Source: CALRQJ02 sp943370285
GTDB taxonomy: Bacteria; Bacteroidota; Bacteroidia; Chitinophagales; Chitinophagaceae
Direction: 5' to 3'
Assembly: GCA_943370285.1 (NCBI GenBank)
Contig: CALRQJ020000004.1
Location: forward strand, 1-64,000
DNA: 64,000 bases
The translations under genes and the position numbers were made by a program. The number at the start of each line of letters is the position of its first letter. Position 1 is the stretch's first letter. This document shows positions 27,396 to 36,788 of this stretch, one piece after another. Below the pieces are notes generated by a model. That model saw nothing but the letters and a program-made list of their open reading frames with translations, did no database searches and was not told the DNA's origin.

Positions 27396-28232
27396 TTATT
27401 GTTTTGGGAAATCAGCGCCTTCCGTTACTGCTGCCCATGTTTCAATATCTTGTTTTAATTCTTCGAGTTTTAACCTTGCACCTTTTAGCGCTGCTGCTCC
27501 TAACAATAAACGCAATGGCGGATTGTCAATTTCTGTTACCATAATCATGGCTTGTGCTGCTTTTTCAGGGTCTCCAGGCTGGTTGCCGCTATATCCTCTA
27601 ATATCTGCCATATTCTTGTGGGCTGTTGCGTCATAATCTTCAATTTTTACGGTGGTGTCTTGTGCTGACCGACCTGCCCAATCTGTTCTAAAGCCACTTG
27701 GTGCAACGATGGTAACTTTTATACCTAATGGGGCAACTTCTTTATATAATGCTTCACTTAAACCATCTACTGCATATTTCGTAGCATTATAAAATCCTAC
27801 GCCGGGAAATGAGCGAAGCCCACCAATTGATGCAATATTTAAGATATGACCTGAACGTTGTTTCCGCATAAATGGCAATACTGCTTGAGTCATTTTTGCT
27901 AATCCAAATACATTGATGTCGAACATTTTTCTGATTTCGCTTTCCTCACTTTCTTCTACAGCAGCAAAATAGCCAATGCCGGCATTGTTTACCAACACAT
28001 CTATTTGTCCAAAACGCTGAATCGTAGTTGCGACTGCTGTTTGAATTTGATTGTCACTGGTTACATCTAAACTAATTGCGATAGCCTGCTTGGGATATGC
28101 TGTCACTATATCTTGTACATCAGCAGTATTTCTGGCTGTTACTGCCACTTCATATCCTTTTGCTAAAACGGCTGTTGCCAAAGACCTACCGAAACCAGTT
28201 GAACAACCGGTGATGAGCCATACTTTTTTCAT
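27396..28232 (-). CDS. Short-chain dehydrogenase/reductase
   Basis: A 278-residue classical SDR. It shows the Rossmann motif TGCSTGFGRSLA (residues 8-19), NNAGIGYFA, the catalytic Ser in LNIASIGGLRS and YNATK with catalytic Tyr and Lys. The form resembles the broad 'oxidoreductase, SDR family' group (17-beta-hydroxysteroid dehydrogenase-like) used on many ketone or alcohol substrates. The gene stands alone between a terminator and a divergent gene, so context gives no hint of the substrate. Confidence 0.88.
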   Translation of the reverse strand: MKKVWLITGCSTGFGRSLATAVLAKGYEVAVTARNTADVQDIVTAYPKQAIAISLDVTSDNQIQTAVATTIQRFGQIDVLVNNAGIGYFAAVEESEESEIRKMFDINVFGLAKMTQAVLPFMRKQRSGHILNIASIGGLRSFPGVGFYNATKYAVDGLSEALYKEVAPLGIKVTIVAPSGFRTDWAGRSAQDTTVKIEDYDATAHKNMADIRGYSGNQPGDPEKAAQAMIMVTEIDNPPLRLLLGAAALKGARLKLEELKQDIETWAAVTEGADFPKQ

Positions 28233-28428
28233 CTTTTTTATGATTTAAAGCAAGGTAAACATTTGTACTTATAAAAACATTTCACAGAACACTTTAAGGC
28301 TTGGGGATTACTTAGATTGATAGTAGAATAAATTCTTTATGAAACAAATTTTCTTTAAATTGTAAACTATTAACTACGGGTTGGAACAGGCTTTTCCGCA
28401 TTCAATGATGCCTAAACTAATTAGGACT

Positions 28429-31400
28429 ATGAAATCTCGAATCATTATAAAGTTTGCCATTTATTGTAGTATCATTTTATTTTTTATTTGTGTTAGTGCC
28501 ATTGCTACTATGGCTCAATTAAATCAAGATTCTATACATTTTAGGGAGTTAGTAGATATTGGGTACTCCAATTATAAACAACAACAGTATGACTCTGCTT
28601 TTGATAGCTATAAGAAAGCTTATGACCTTGCAGTTGAAAAAGATATGTTAGAATACTATACTGCATCAAGTTGTTTGATAGACATGGGACATTGTAAATA
28701 CAAACAGAAAAAATATCAAGAAGCTCATCAATATTACTATGCAGCACTCAAAAATGCCAGAAAATATTCTCATCATGCTAAATTGAGAACAACCGCATTT
28801 CAAATGTTGAATTCGGTTCATTATCTAATTCAATCTTATGATCTCTCTTTTGATTATCCGCTCATTAAAAGTAGCTCGGAGCAGCAGGTTTATTTTGATG
28901 TAGATAGTGTGCTTTACCAGAATGGCGATTCTGCAATTATTAGTATAAAAGGTGGTTTGTATGATGGTATCATACAGTCTAAAAATAAAAATAGTGCATT
29001 GTTTTCTGTTAGAGATGCTAAAAATAATGTGGAGTGGGATTATTTAGGAACAATTTCTATTGACCGTATTACCAATAACCGATGCTACGCTACGGTTAAA
29101 ATGAAAAATAATGTATTGTTAAATGCCCGCTATCAGGTTAGGCTATTGGCTAATACTTCTAGTCAGGTGATGAATTCGGGCATAAGTGATTGCTATCTCT
29201 ATAATTTTATATGGATAAGCAAAGAGAAGTATTACAACGTTTTTAATAGACGTTTTTTATATTACTATTCAGATGATGATTACGGCAAGGAACTTATGGA
29301 CTTGTTTAAAAATGAGATCAAATTTGTGATTGATAATTTTGGTGCAGATACCCTTAACGAAAAAAGTCAGCTTAGTGTAAAGGTTAATGAAGGTATTTTT
29401 ACCGGCAAAAATCCCATCAAGGCGTTAGAAGAGTCGAATGGTACTACTATTAACTTCTTTCTGCGTTACATGCTTGATAATTACACTACTTATTCTGGTC
29501 AGCCGTTTCATTTTTCTGAAATTTATGCCACATGGGTACTTAATAAAGCTACATTATTTAAAAATGATATAGGTTCATTTATTCTGGGTGATGAAAAAAA
29601 ATCTTCAGAAATGATTGCACGGGCAAAACTCGTCAAGAACCAAGTAGAAACCCTAAACCTCACAGATGAATGGATTGATAACTGTTTACAATCCATCGAT
29701 AAAAGTTATTGGGGTAGCTTATTATCAAAGTCCAGATTATTGTACCATTACGGTAAGGCTGTTGATAAAAAAATATTTATGGGTTGGAGTAATTTTATGG
29801 ATGCGGTGCGATTAAGAAGTAATGGTTATGCTGATAAGAGTGAGGCTTATTTTTCAGATGCAAAAAATAATTTTATGGCCGCAGGCTCTGCTGAAGGCTT
29901 ACAATGGATTGATGCAGTTAAACAATCTGTATTTGATTCTACTTTAGTGCAGGTACAAGTACAACAACAACATGCTTTAAATTATGAACTTTTTGCATCG
30001 CCCAATCAAAGGTATTTCATTACAGCGGGTAAAGACTTTACGATTAAAGTGTGGGACATTAATCTAGGCAAACAAATCAGAACAATACAAGCCCATAACG
30101 ATGAAGTTACCTGGGTGGCCTATAATCCGGGCGGTAGATATTTTGCAAGTTTATCATTGGATAGTACCATCAAGGTTTGGAATACATTCAACTATCAGTT
30201 GATGAATACGATAGCGTTGAAATCAGAACAACGCCGTATTAAATATACGCTTGATGGTAAATATATTGTGAGTGCCGGTTATGATTCGTTAGTTAGTTTT
30301 TGGGAACCATTTACAGGGAAATTAGTTAAACAATTTAGGGCACCGGGTGGCTATGTAAGAGATTTTGACTTTTATCCAAAGAATCCAAATGTTATGTATT
30401 TGGTTTGTTCTGATAGTTCGGTATATGCTTACCAGTTAGATGTACAAAAAGCAAACAGAGAAATAAATGCTAAGCAATCGGTATTAAATTTTTTCTTTAG
30501 TACGAAAGGGAAGTATGCATGTTACACTAAAACAGATTCAACCATCACAGTCATTGATATGACAAAAGGTACATTAGAGTACGCATATAAAATTTTTACT
30601 TGGCAATCTACTGATTCAAGGTACTTTTCAGATGCTGCATTTTCACCGGATGAAAAGTATTTGATTTTTTGTAGTGAAGATTCTGCTACCTATATCGTTG
30701 ATTTAAATCAAGGAAAATCTGTTCCGTTTTACAGCTCGCCTGTAAGTAAGTACACTTTTAATGCAGATGGCAAATTTTATATTAAATACCATTTTTCTAA
30801 TCCTGCCATTGTAGATTTTAGTGCTTTTGATTTTAATGCTGCTTATACTGCTTTCTATTCCAAAAAGGGAGAGATGAGTAGAGATATCTATTATTCTTTA
30901 AAAGAAAAAGAGTATGACGTTTCCGCTAGTGCAGTATTTGAAACAAGGTTTAGTAAGGATGACAAAAAGCTATTTTATTCATCTGTTGGATCGCATCGAC
31001 TTGATTTTACTACCGGAAAAGTTAACATGATTCACCCTGAGCATTCTTGGATGGCCGGTGTAAGAGATTATCCTACGAACGAAGAAAATATCGCTTATGT
31101 TAAATTCAAAGTAAATGATACATTTTTTGTTTACAATGCTCAAAAACAAATAAATATATCTGCCATGTATTTGGCAAAAGGAAAAGCCATCAGAACATTC
31201 TCATTTTTTGACAATGATACTAAATGCTGGATTGGCGGAAAGAATGGTGAATTGGCATGTTGGGATGTGGTGAATAATAGGAAAATAATAGCTGTTGATA
31301 CTATAACTATTGGTAAGGGTACAGTCAAATTAATTGTTCAAATTCCCGGTACAAAAAAAATGCTTGTTTTAAAACATTTGCAAAAGCCTTTTGTTATGAA

Positions 31401-33225
31401 TGCTGAAACAGGTGAGATTTTAGATAGTATCAACATAGCAAATGCAGATTTAGCTGTTGCTGGCGAAAAAAATCTATTGATTAGCAACTCAACGGCTTCA
31501 CTGTTTCTTGTTGATGTTAATACATTGTCGATTAAGCCTTTTAAAGCGGTTAAATTCCGGAGAAACTATTTGAGTGGTCTTACACTTTCACAAACAGGTA
31601 AATATGTTTATGTATTGGATGAGCCTTTTTGCTATACAATAGATGTGTATAAGGATAGCCTAATCAACGCTTTTATTGTTCCAGAAAAGTATTTATCTGG
31701 TTTAAGTGTAAGTCATAGCGATTCGATAGTTGTAGTTAGTTCAATGAACAGCAGTATGTATTTGTTTAATCCATTCTCAAACACTACTGTAGCAAGAATT
31801 TACCTGCCTTCATTTGATGAATCTATTCTTATTGATAATGAAGGGCACTATATGGCATCTAAAAAAGCACTCAATACAGTTGTTTTTAGTCAAGGGTATA
31901 AATACTATAATTTTGATCAGTTTGACATACAACTTAATCAACCTCATAAAGTATTAACAGCTATTGGGGCTGCAGATGAGGTTGTAGTTAAAGCCTATGA
32001 AAATGCGTATTTGAAACGCCTGAAAAGAAACAACATCACTAATACGAATCTTATTTTTTCACCCAGTAAGTCACCTTCAATCATTATTCTGAATAGAAGT
32101 GCCATTCAGCCAACTACTAATGAAGGTATAGCCCGATTCAGGGTTCAGTGTTACGATAACAGATATAAGCTAAAAAGTCTTAAAATATTTGTCAACGATG
32201 TTCCCGTCATTGATACTGCTAATCAATGGTCTTTGTTAGATACCACTTCACAAATTTTTGATATCGAAATTCCATTAACCTTTGGAGATAATAAAGTGAA
32301 AATGTATTGTCTCAATACATTAGGTAATGCAAGCTATAGAGAAACTTTCGATATTTATTGTACTGCAAAAAATCTTGATCAGCAGGTTTGGTTTATTGGT
32401 TTAGGGGTAAGCAATTATAAAGACCCCAAAAACAACTTAACCTATACCATTAAAGACATTAGAGATTTAGTGAAAGCATTCAAAACAATTTATCCTAATC
32501 TGATTGTAGATACCCTAATGAACAAAGATGTTACCTTAACACAAATCAATGCATTGAAGGAGAGAATGCATAAGATTAAAGTAACAGACAGAGTAATTAT
32601 GGCAGTAACAGGCCATGGTTTATTAAGTGATAGTCTTGATTTTTATTATGCCACTTATGATGTTGACTTTGACAAACCGCAGCTTAAAGGACTTAAGTAT
32701 GAAGACTTGGAAGATTTGTTAAACCACACAGCAGCACGTCAAAAATTATTATTGATTGATGCTTGTCATTCTGGTTTAGTAGATAAAGAAGCATCAAGTG
32801 AAATCCATACGACTTCAGCCAATCTCCAACAGCGTCTTGATAAAAATGTAAAAGCAAAAGGCGCTAGAAAATTAGCCATTACCACAAGTGCCGGCCAATC
32901 AGCCACCAATGTTTTCAATTTAATGCAAAATTCGTTTGCAGATTTTTCTAATGACAACGGAATAGTAGTTATTTCTGCAGCAGGGGGAACGGAATATGCA
33001 TTTGAATCTAACCAGTGGAAAAACGGTGTTTTTACTTATTGTGTTTTAAAGGGATTGAAAGAAAAAGAAGCAGATGAAAAATCATCTTTAGGTTATACTG
33101 ATGGAAAAATTACTGTCCAGGAACTCTTAAAGTATGTGAGTACTAAAGTAGCCGAGCTCACAAAGGGAAAACAGCGACCTACATCGAGAAGGGAAAATCT
33201 TGATTTTGATTGGGTGATAAGATAA
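28429..33225 (+). CDS. Giant exported TPR-WD40-caspase protein, copy A
   Basis: A 1598-residue protein with a signal sequence (MKSRIIIKFAIYCSIILFFI..., Ala-Gln end), TPR-like repeats (about residues 35-130, YKQQQYDSAFDSYKKAYDLA), a middle region, WD40-type beta-propeller repeats (from about residue 515; TIKVWDIN, TIKVWNTF), an Ig-like strand-rich linker, and a C-terminal peptidase C14 (caspase/metacaspase) domain. The catalytic pair is visible: His1396 in TGHGLLSD and Cys1446 in IDACHSG. A frame from a TTG at 28381 is possible, but the ATG at 28429 gives the clean signal peptide. The same design occurs at 55296-60062. Likely an exported or periplasmic protease that senses a ligand by its propeller; target and role are unknown. 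Confidence 0.85.
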   Translation: MKSRIIIKFAIYCSIILFFICVSAIATMAQLNQDSIHFRELVDIGYSNYKQQQYDSAFDSYKKAYDLAVEKDMLEYYTASSCLIDMGHCKYKQKKYQEAHQYYYAALKNARKYSHHAKLRTTAFQMLNSVHYLIQSYDLSFDYPLIKSSSEQQVYFDVDSVLYQNGDSAIISIKGGLYDGIIQSKNKNSALFSVRDAKNNVEWDYLGTISIDRITNNRCYATVKMKNNVLLNARYQVRLLANTSSQVMNSGISDCYLYNFIWISKEKYYNVFNRRFLYYYSDDDYGKELMDLFKNEIKFVIDNFGADTLNEKSQLSVKVNEGIFTGKNPIKALEESNGTTINFFLRYMLDNYTTYSGQPFHFSEIYATWVLNKATLFKNDIGSFILGDEKKSSEMIARAKLVKNQVETLNLTDEWIDNCLQSIDKSYWGSLLSKSRLLYHYGKAVDKKIFMGWSNFMDAVRLRSNGYADKSEAYFSDAKNNFMAAGSAEGLQWIDAVKQSVFDSTLVQVQVQQQHALNYELFASPNQRYFITAGKDFTIKVWDINLGKQIRTIQAHNDEVTWVAYNPGGRYFASLSLDSTIKVWNTFNYQLMNTIALKSEQRRIKYTLDGKYIVSAGYDSLVSFWEPFTGKLVKQFRAPGGYVRDFDFYPKNPNVMYLVCSDSSVYAYQLDVQKANREINAKQSVLNFFFSTKGKYACYTKTDSTITVIDMTKGTLEYAYKIFTWQSTDSRYFSDAAFSPDEKYLIFCSEDSATYIVDLNQGKSVPFYSSPVSKYTFNADGKFYIKYHFSNPAIVDFSAFDFNAAYTAFYSKKGEMSRDIYYSLKEKEYDVSASAVFETRFSKDDKKLFYSSVGSHRLDFTTGKVNMIHPEHSWMAGVRDYPTNEENIAYVKFKVNDTFFVYNAQKQINISAMYLAKGKAIRTFSFFDNDTKCWIGGKNGELACWDVVNNRKIIAVDTITIGKGTVKLIVQIPGTKKMLVLKHLQKPFVMNAETGEILDSINIANADLAVAGEKNLLISNSTASLFLVDVNTLSIKPFKAVKFRRNYLSGLTLSQTGKYVYVLDEPFCYTIDVYKDSLINAFIVPEKYLSGLSVSHSDSIVVVSSMNSSMYLFNPFSNTTVARIYLPSFDESILIDNEGHYMASKKALNTVVFSQGYKYYNFDQFDIQLNQPHKVLTAIGAADEVVVKAYENAYLKRLKRNNITNTNLIFSPSKSPSIIILNRSAIQPTTNEGIARFRVQCYDNRYKLKSLKIFVNDVPVIDTANQWSLLDTTSQIFDIEIPLTFGDNKVKMYCLNTLGNASYRETFDIYCTAKNLDQQVWFIGLGVSNYKDPKNNLTYTIKDIRDLVKAFKTIYPNLIVDTLMNKDVTLTQINALKERMHKIKVTDRVIMAVTGHGLLSDSLDFYYATYDVDFDKPQLKGLKYEDLEDLLNHTAARQKLLLIDACHSGLVDKEASSEIHTTSANLQQRLDKNVKAKGARKLAITTSAGQSATNVFNLMQNSFADFSNDNGIVVISAAGGTEYAFESNQWKNGVFTYCVLKGLKEKEADEKSSLGYTDGKITVQELLKYVSTKVAELTKGKQRPTSRRENLDFDWVIR

Positions 33226-33259
33226 CTAGTTTTGTGGGTCGAGCATCTAAGAAACAAAA

Positions 33260-33287
33260 AACCTCACTACATTACTGTAGCAAGGTT
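33260..33287 (-). terminator. Terminator of tRNA-Arg
   Basis: On the - strand, arms AACCT and GTAG...CTAC...AGGTT (9 bp with a 2x2 internal loop) are followed by a T run. It starts 5 bp after the tRNA 3' end. Confidence 0.6.
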
Positions 33288-33292
33288 CTATG

Positions 33293-33366
33293 TGATCCGG
33301 ATTGGATTCAAACCAATGACCCGCAGCTTAGAAGGCTGCTGCTCTATTCAGCTGAGCTACCGGACC
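33293..33366 (-). tRNA. tRNA-Arg (anticodon UCU)
   Basis: The - strand folds to a full cloverleaf of 74 bases: acceptor GGTCCGG / CCGGATC (one G-T pair), D arm GCTC...GAGC, anticodon stem GCAGC / GCTGC with loop CTTCTAA (anticodon TCT, reading AGA), and T stem ATTGG / CCAAT with loop TTTGAAT. The discriminator is A and CCA is not encoded. Confidence 0.95.
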
Positions 33367-33498
33367 TTTCTTTTCAGAGGCGCAAAATAACGTAAAAATT
33401 GTGGTTGTAACAAGTCAATTCTAAGTTTATTATCTATCATTTTTTTAAACACCCTATGCTAGTAAATTGGTTACTTTGTCCTATTTCATTGTTTTGCC

Positions 33499-35007
33499 AT
33501 GATCACTAACCCTTTACTAATCGACCAACAATTGCTTGATTTTGATGCAGTTAAAGCTTTTGCATCAGCTCAGCAGCCTGTAGTTTTATCGCAACATGCC
33601 ATTGATGCTATCCAACGCTGTCGTACTTATTTAGACGAAAAGTTAGCAGATAATACCGCATTTTTCTATGGTATCAATACCGGCTTTGGCTACTTGCAAC
33701 ATGTAAAAATCGATAATCATCAAATTGAGGAATTGCAATACAATCTATTGAAGAGCCATGCTTGTGGTATGGGAGAAACGGTTCCAATTGCAATTGTTCG
33801 GCTGATGTTATTGCTGAAAGTGAAATCTTTAGCTTACGGCCACAGTGGCGTACAGCTTGCTACTGTTCAGCGATTGGTTGATATGATGAATCAGGAAGTG
33901 TATCCTGTTATTTATACCCAAGGTTCTTTGGGGGCAAGTGGCGATTTGGCCCCATTAAGCCATCTTAGTTTGCCATTGATTGGTTTAGGAGAAGTGTGGT
34001 ATAAAGGCGAACAAAAAAAAGCATCCGAAGTATGGGCCGAACTAGGGTGGAAACCCATTCATCTACAAAGTAAAGAGGGCCTAGCACTCATCAATGGTAC
34101 ACAGTTTATGACAGGTTATGGCATGTACATATTGTCTAAAACTGCTCACCTAATCAAGATGGCTCATTTGATAGCAGCGCTATCTTTTGATGCTTTTCAA
34201 TGTATCAGTCAGCCGCTGCATCCTAATATTCATGCTGTTAGGAGTCATGCCGGACAAATTAATACAGCTGCGGCTTTAAGAAGATATTTGGAACAAAGTG
34301 AAATAGCCGTCCAACCAAAATCTCAGGTTCAAGATCCCTATTCTTTTCGTTGTATTCCGCAAGTGCATGGTGCAACTACTGATACTTTTCAATATGTATT
34401 ATCTGTCTTCTTAAAGGAAATCAATTCTGTCACCGATAATCCCAATATTTTTCCTGACGAAGATTTGATTTTAAGCGGAGGAAATTTTCATGGTCAGCCT
34501 TTGGCTTTAACTTTAGATTTTTTGGCGATTGCCATTAGTGAATTAGCCAATATCAGCGAAAGAAGAACCTATCAACTCATCAGCGGTCAGCGAGATTTGC
34601 CTTTATTCCTAGTAAAAAATCCGGGTTTACACAGTGGCTTTATGATTCCGCAATACACTGCTGCCGGTATTGTAAGTGAAAACAAACAGCTGTGTACACC
34701 GGCAAGTGTCGATTCTATTTCATCGAGCAATAACCAAGAAGATCATGTTAGTATGGGTGCTAATGCCGCTACCAAATGTTTACGAGTATTGAACAATACT
34801 ACCACTGTTTTAGCGGTTGAGTTAATGTCTGCAGCGCAAGCTTTAGATTTTAGAAGACCTGCAAAAAGCTCTCCCATCATCGAAGATTTGGTGTCACAAT
34901 TCAGAACAAAAGTGAGCTTTAATGAAGAGGATAGGGTTTTGCATTATGATATGAAATCAGCCGTTGATTTTATAGCCGCATATAACAGCAATGACTTAAC
35001 TTTATAG
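33499..35007 (+). CDS. hutH: Histidine ammonia-lyase
   Basis: Removes ammonia from L-histidine to give urocanate, the first step of histidine degradation. The 502-residue length fits the family. The MIO-forming Ala-Ser-Gly is seen in GSLGASGDLAPLSHL (about residue 150), with the active-site YGINTGFG (near residue 53), the block NGTQFMTGYG and the later QDPYSFRCIPQVHGA. The other hut genes (hutU, hutI, hutG) are not in the window, so the gene stands apart from its usual pathway. Aromatic amino-acid lyases of the same fold are a possible alternative. It lies 15 bp before the sugar kinase gene, so the two may share a transcript. Confidence 0.9.
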   Translation: MITNPLLIDQQLLDFDAVKAFASAQQPVVLSQHAIDAIQRCRTYLDEKLADNTAFFYGINTGFGYLQHVKIDNHQIEELQYNLLKSHACGMGETVPIAIVRLMLLLKVKSLAYGHSGVQLATVQRLVDMMNQEVYPVIYTQGSLGASGDLAPLSHLSLPLIGLGEVWYKGEQKKASEVWAELGWKPIHLQSKEGLALINGTQFMTGYGMYILSKTAHLIKMAHLIAALSFDAFQCISQPLHPNIHAVRSHAGQINTAAALRRYLEQSEIAVQPKSQVQDPYSFRCIPQVHGATTDTFQYVLSVFLKEINSVTDNPNIFPDEDLILSGGNFHGQPLALTLDFLAIAISELANISERRTYQLISGQRDLPLFLVKNPGLHSGFMIPQYTAAGIVSENKQLCTPASVDSISSSNNQEDHVSMGANAATKCLRVLNNTTTVLAVELMSAAQALDFRRPAKSSPIIEDLVSQFRTKVSFNEEDRVLHYDMKSAVDFIAAYNSNDLTL

Positions 35008-35022
35008 AAATACTTCAACATC

Positions 35023-35862
35023 ATGGCCGTTAAATTGATTGCAGATAGTGGTGCCACCAAATGTGAATGGACATTACTGCTCGATGGGAAAAAGAAAACC
35101 TTACATACATTAGGCATTAGCCCTTACTTTTTAAATGGAGAACAAATTGTGGCACTTTTGCAAAAAGAGCTACTGCCAAAGTTGAAAGTGGCTGCAATAG
35201 ATGAAGTGTATTTCTATGGTACAGGATTGAGTAATCCTGATAATGCCGTCATCATTAAAAAAGCCATGAAACGCCTTTTCTCAAAGGCAAAGATTGAAGT
35301 CAATACCGATTTATTGGCTGCTGCAAGGGCCTTGTGTGGTAAAGAAAAAGGGGTAGCTTGTATTTTAGGTACCGGTGCTAATTCTTGCTATTACAACGGT
35401 CGAAAAATTGTAAAAAACAGTCCGGGTTTAGGTTATGTGTTAGGAGATGAAGGCAGTGGTGCTTACCTCGGTAAAAAAGTAATTCAATATTACCTCTACA
35501 ATACCTTTGATGATGATTTAAAACATCGATTTGAAACCTTATTTCAAACCTCACCGGTAGAAATTTTAGACCATGTATACAAACAACCTTTACCCAACAG
35601 ATATTTAGCTGCTTTCACTATTTTTTTGGCCGAAAACAGAGGCCATTACATGGTTGAGAATATTATTGAAGATGGATTGAACGATTTTTTCTTTCAACAT
35701 CTTTGTAAGTACACCGAAAGTTGGAAAATGCCCATCAATTTCATAGGCAGTGTAGCTTATGGCTTTAGAGATGTATTACAAGACCTTTGTAACGCATACG
35801 AACTAGAATTGGGCAAAGTGCTCAAAAACCCGATGAAAGGTTTAATTATGTATCACCAATAA
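35023..35862 (+). CDS. BadF/BcrA-type amino-sugar kinase (MurK-like)
   Basis: A 279-residue ASKHA-fold kinase of the BadF/BadG/BcrA/BcrD family. N-terminal phosphate loop DSGATKCEWTLL, the second phosphate block ACILGTGANSCYYNG (near residue 114), and GLGYVLGDEGSGAYLGKK are visible. N-acetylglucosamine kinases share this fold. In Tannerella forsythia a kinase of this type, MurK, phosphorylates MurNAc beside murQ; the same gene order here (kinase, 52-bp gap, murQ) suggests that this protein makes MurNAc-6-phosphate or GlcNAc-6-phosphate. Substrate is inferred from context. Confidence 0.82.
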   Translation: MAVKLIADSGATKCEWTLLLDGKKKTLHTLGISPYFLNGEQIVALLQKELLPKLKVAAIDEVYFYGTGLSNPDNAVIIKKAMKRLFSKAKIEVNTDLLAAARALCGKEKGVACILGTGANSCYYNGRKIVKNSPGLGYVLGDEGSGAYLGKKVIQYYLYNTFDDDLKHRFETLFQTSPVEILDHVYKQPLPNRYLAAFTIFLAENRGHYMVENIIEDGLNDFFFQHLCKYTESWKMPINFIGSVAYGFRDVLQDLCNAYELELGKVLKNPMKGLIMYHQ

Positions 35863-35914
35863 TTAATTATAACTTGCACAAGTCGGCATTTTTTTGCGTT
35901 AATTTGCGTTTATC

Positions 35915-36730
35915 ATGGCAACCTTCATCAAAGTAACCGAGCAAGCATCAAACTACAGGCACTTAGAAGATATGTCGGTGCTAGAAATTCTTACCCATAT
36001 CAATACCGAAGATAAATCGGTACCATTAGCAGTTGAAAAAGCCCTTCCTCAAATTGAAAAATTAGCTTCTGCCATTAGCGATAAAATGCTGTCCGGCGGC
36101 CGTTTATTTTACATTGGTGCAGGTACCAGCGGCAGATTGGGTATTGTGGATGCTAGTGAATGTCCGCCAACATATGGTGTGCCTTATGGTTTGGTGATTG
36201 GAATCATTGCCGGTGGCGAAAAAGCGATTATGAAAGCCGTAGAATTTGCAGAGGATAGTAAAGCAGAAGGTTGGGCCGATTTAGAAAAGCATTTTATCAA
36301 CGAAAAAGATGTAGTAGTTGGCTTAGCAGCAAGTGGCACTACCCCTTATGTAATTGGTGCTTTAGAAGAATGTCGTAGCAGAGGTATTACTACAGGTAGC
36401 ATTGCATGCAATCCCGGTTCACCGGTGTCTGATGCCGCCGATTTTCCGGTTGAAGTTGTTGTAGGCCCCGAGTTTGTAACCGGTAGCACAAGAATGAAAA
36501 GTGGCACTGCTCAAAAATTAGTGCTCAATATGATTTCTACCACCGTCATGATTCAATTGGGTAGGGTAGAAGATAATAAAATGGTCAACATGCAATTAAG
36601 CAACGAAAAATTAGTTGACCGTGGTGTAAAAATGGTAATGGATAGATTGAAGATGAAAGACTATGATGCAGCTAAAGATTTGCTACTGAAAACAGGCAGC
36701 GTAAAAAAAGCTGTTGAAAGCCATTTATAA
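35915..36730 (+). CDS. murQ: N-acetylmuramic acid 6-phosphate etherase
   Basis: Cleaves the lactyl ether of MurNAc-6-phosphate to give GlcNAc-6-phosphate and D-lactate in cell-wall recycling. The 271-residue protein is a SIS-domain lyase with YIGAGTSGRLGIVDASECPPTYG, the family signature, KDVVVGLAASGTTPYVIGAL and GPEFVTGSTRMKSGTAQK. It is shorter than the E. coli enzyme (298 residues), mainly at the C-terminus, as is usual for homologs in this phylum. It follows the amino-sugar kinase, which would supply the phosphorylated substrate. Confidence 0.93.
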   Translation: MATFIKVTEQASNYRHLEDMSVLEILTHINTEDKSVPLAVEKALPQIEKLASAISDKMLSGGRLFYIGAGTSGRLGIVDASECPPTYGVPYGLVIGIIAGGEKAIMKAVEFAEDSKAEGWADLEKHFINEKDVVVGLAASGTTPYVIGALEECRSRGITTGSIACNPGSPVSDAADFPVEVVVGPEFVTGSTRMKSGTAQKLVLNMISTTVMIQLGRVEDNKMVNMQLSNEKLVDRGVKMVMDRLKMKDYDAAKDLLLKTGSVKKAVESHL

Positions 36731-36788
36731 AATTATTTTTTGTTGTTTCCGCTTTCTTCCTAATTTACAGGGACAAAACTCATTACGT

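Noticed and set aside
33210..33395. A 61-codon + strand frame near the tRNA
   Set aside because: It runs through the antisense of tRNA-Arg, a well-known artefact.
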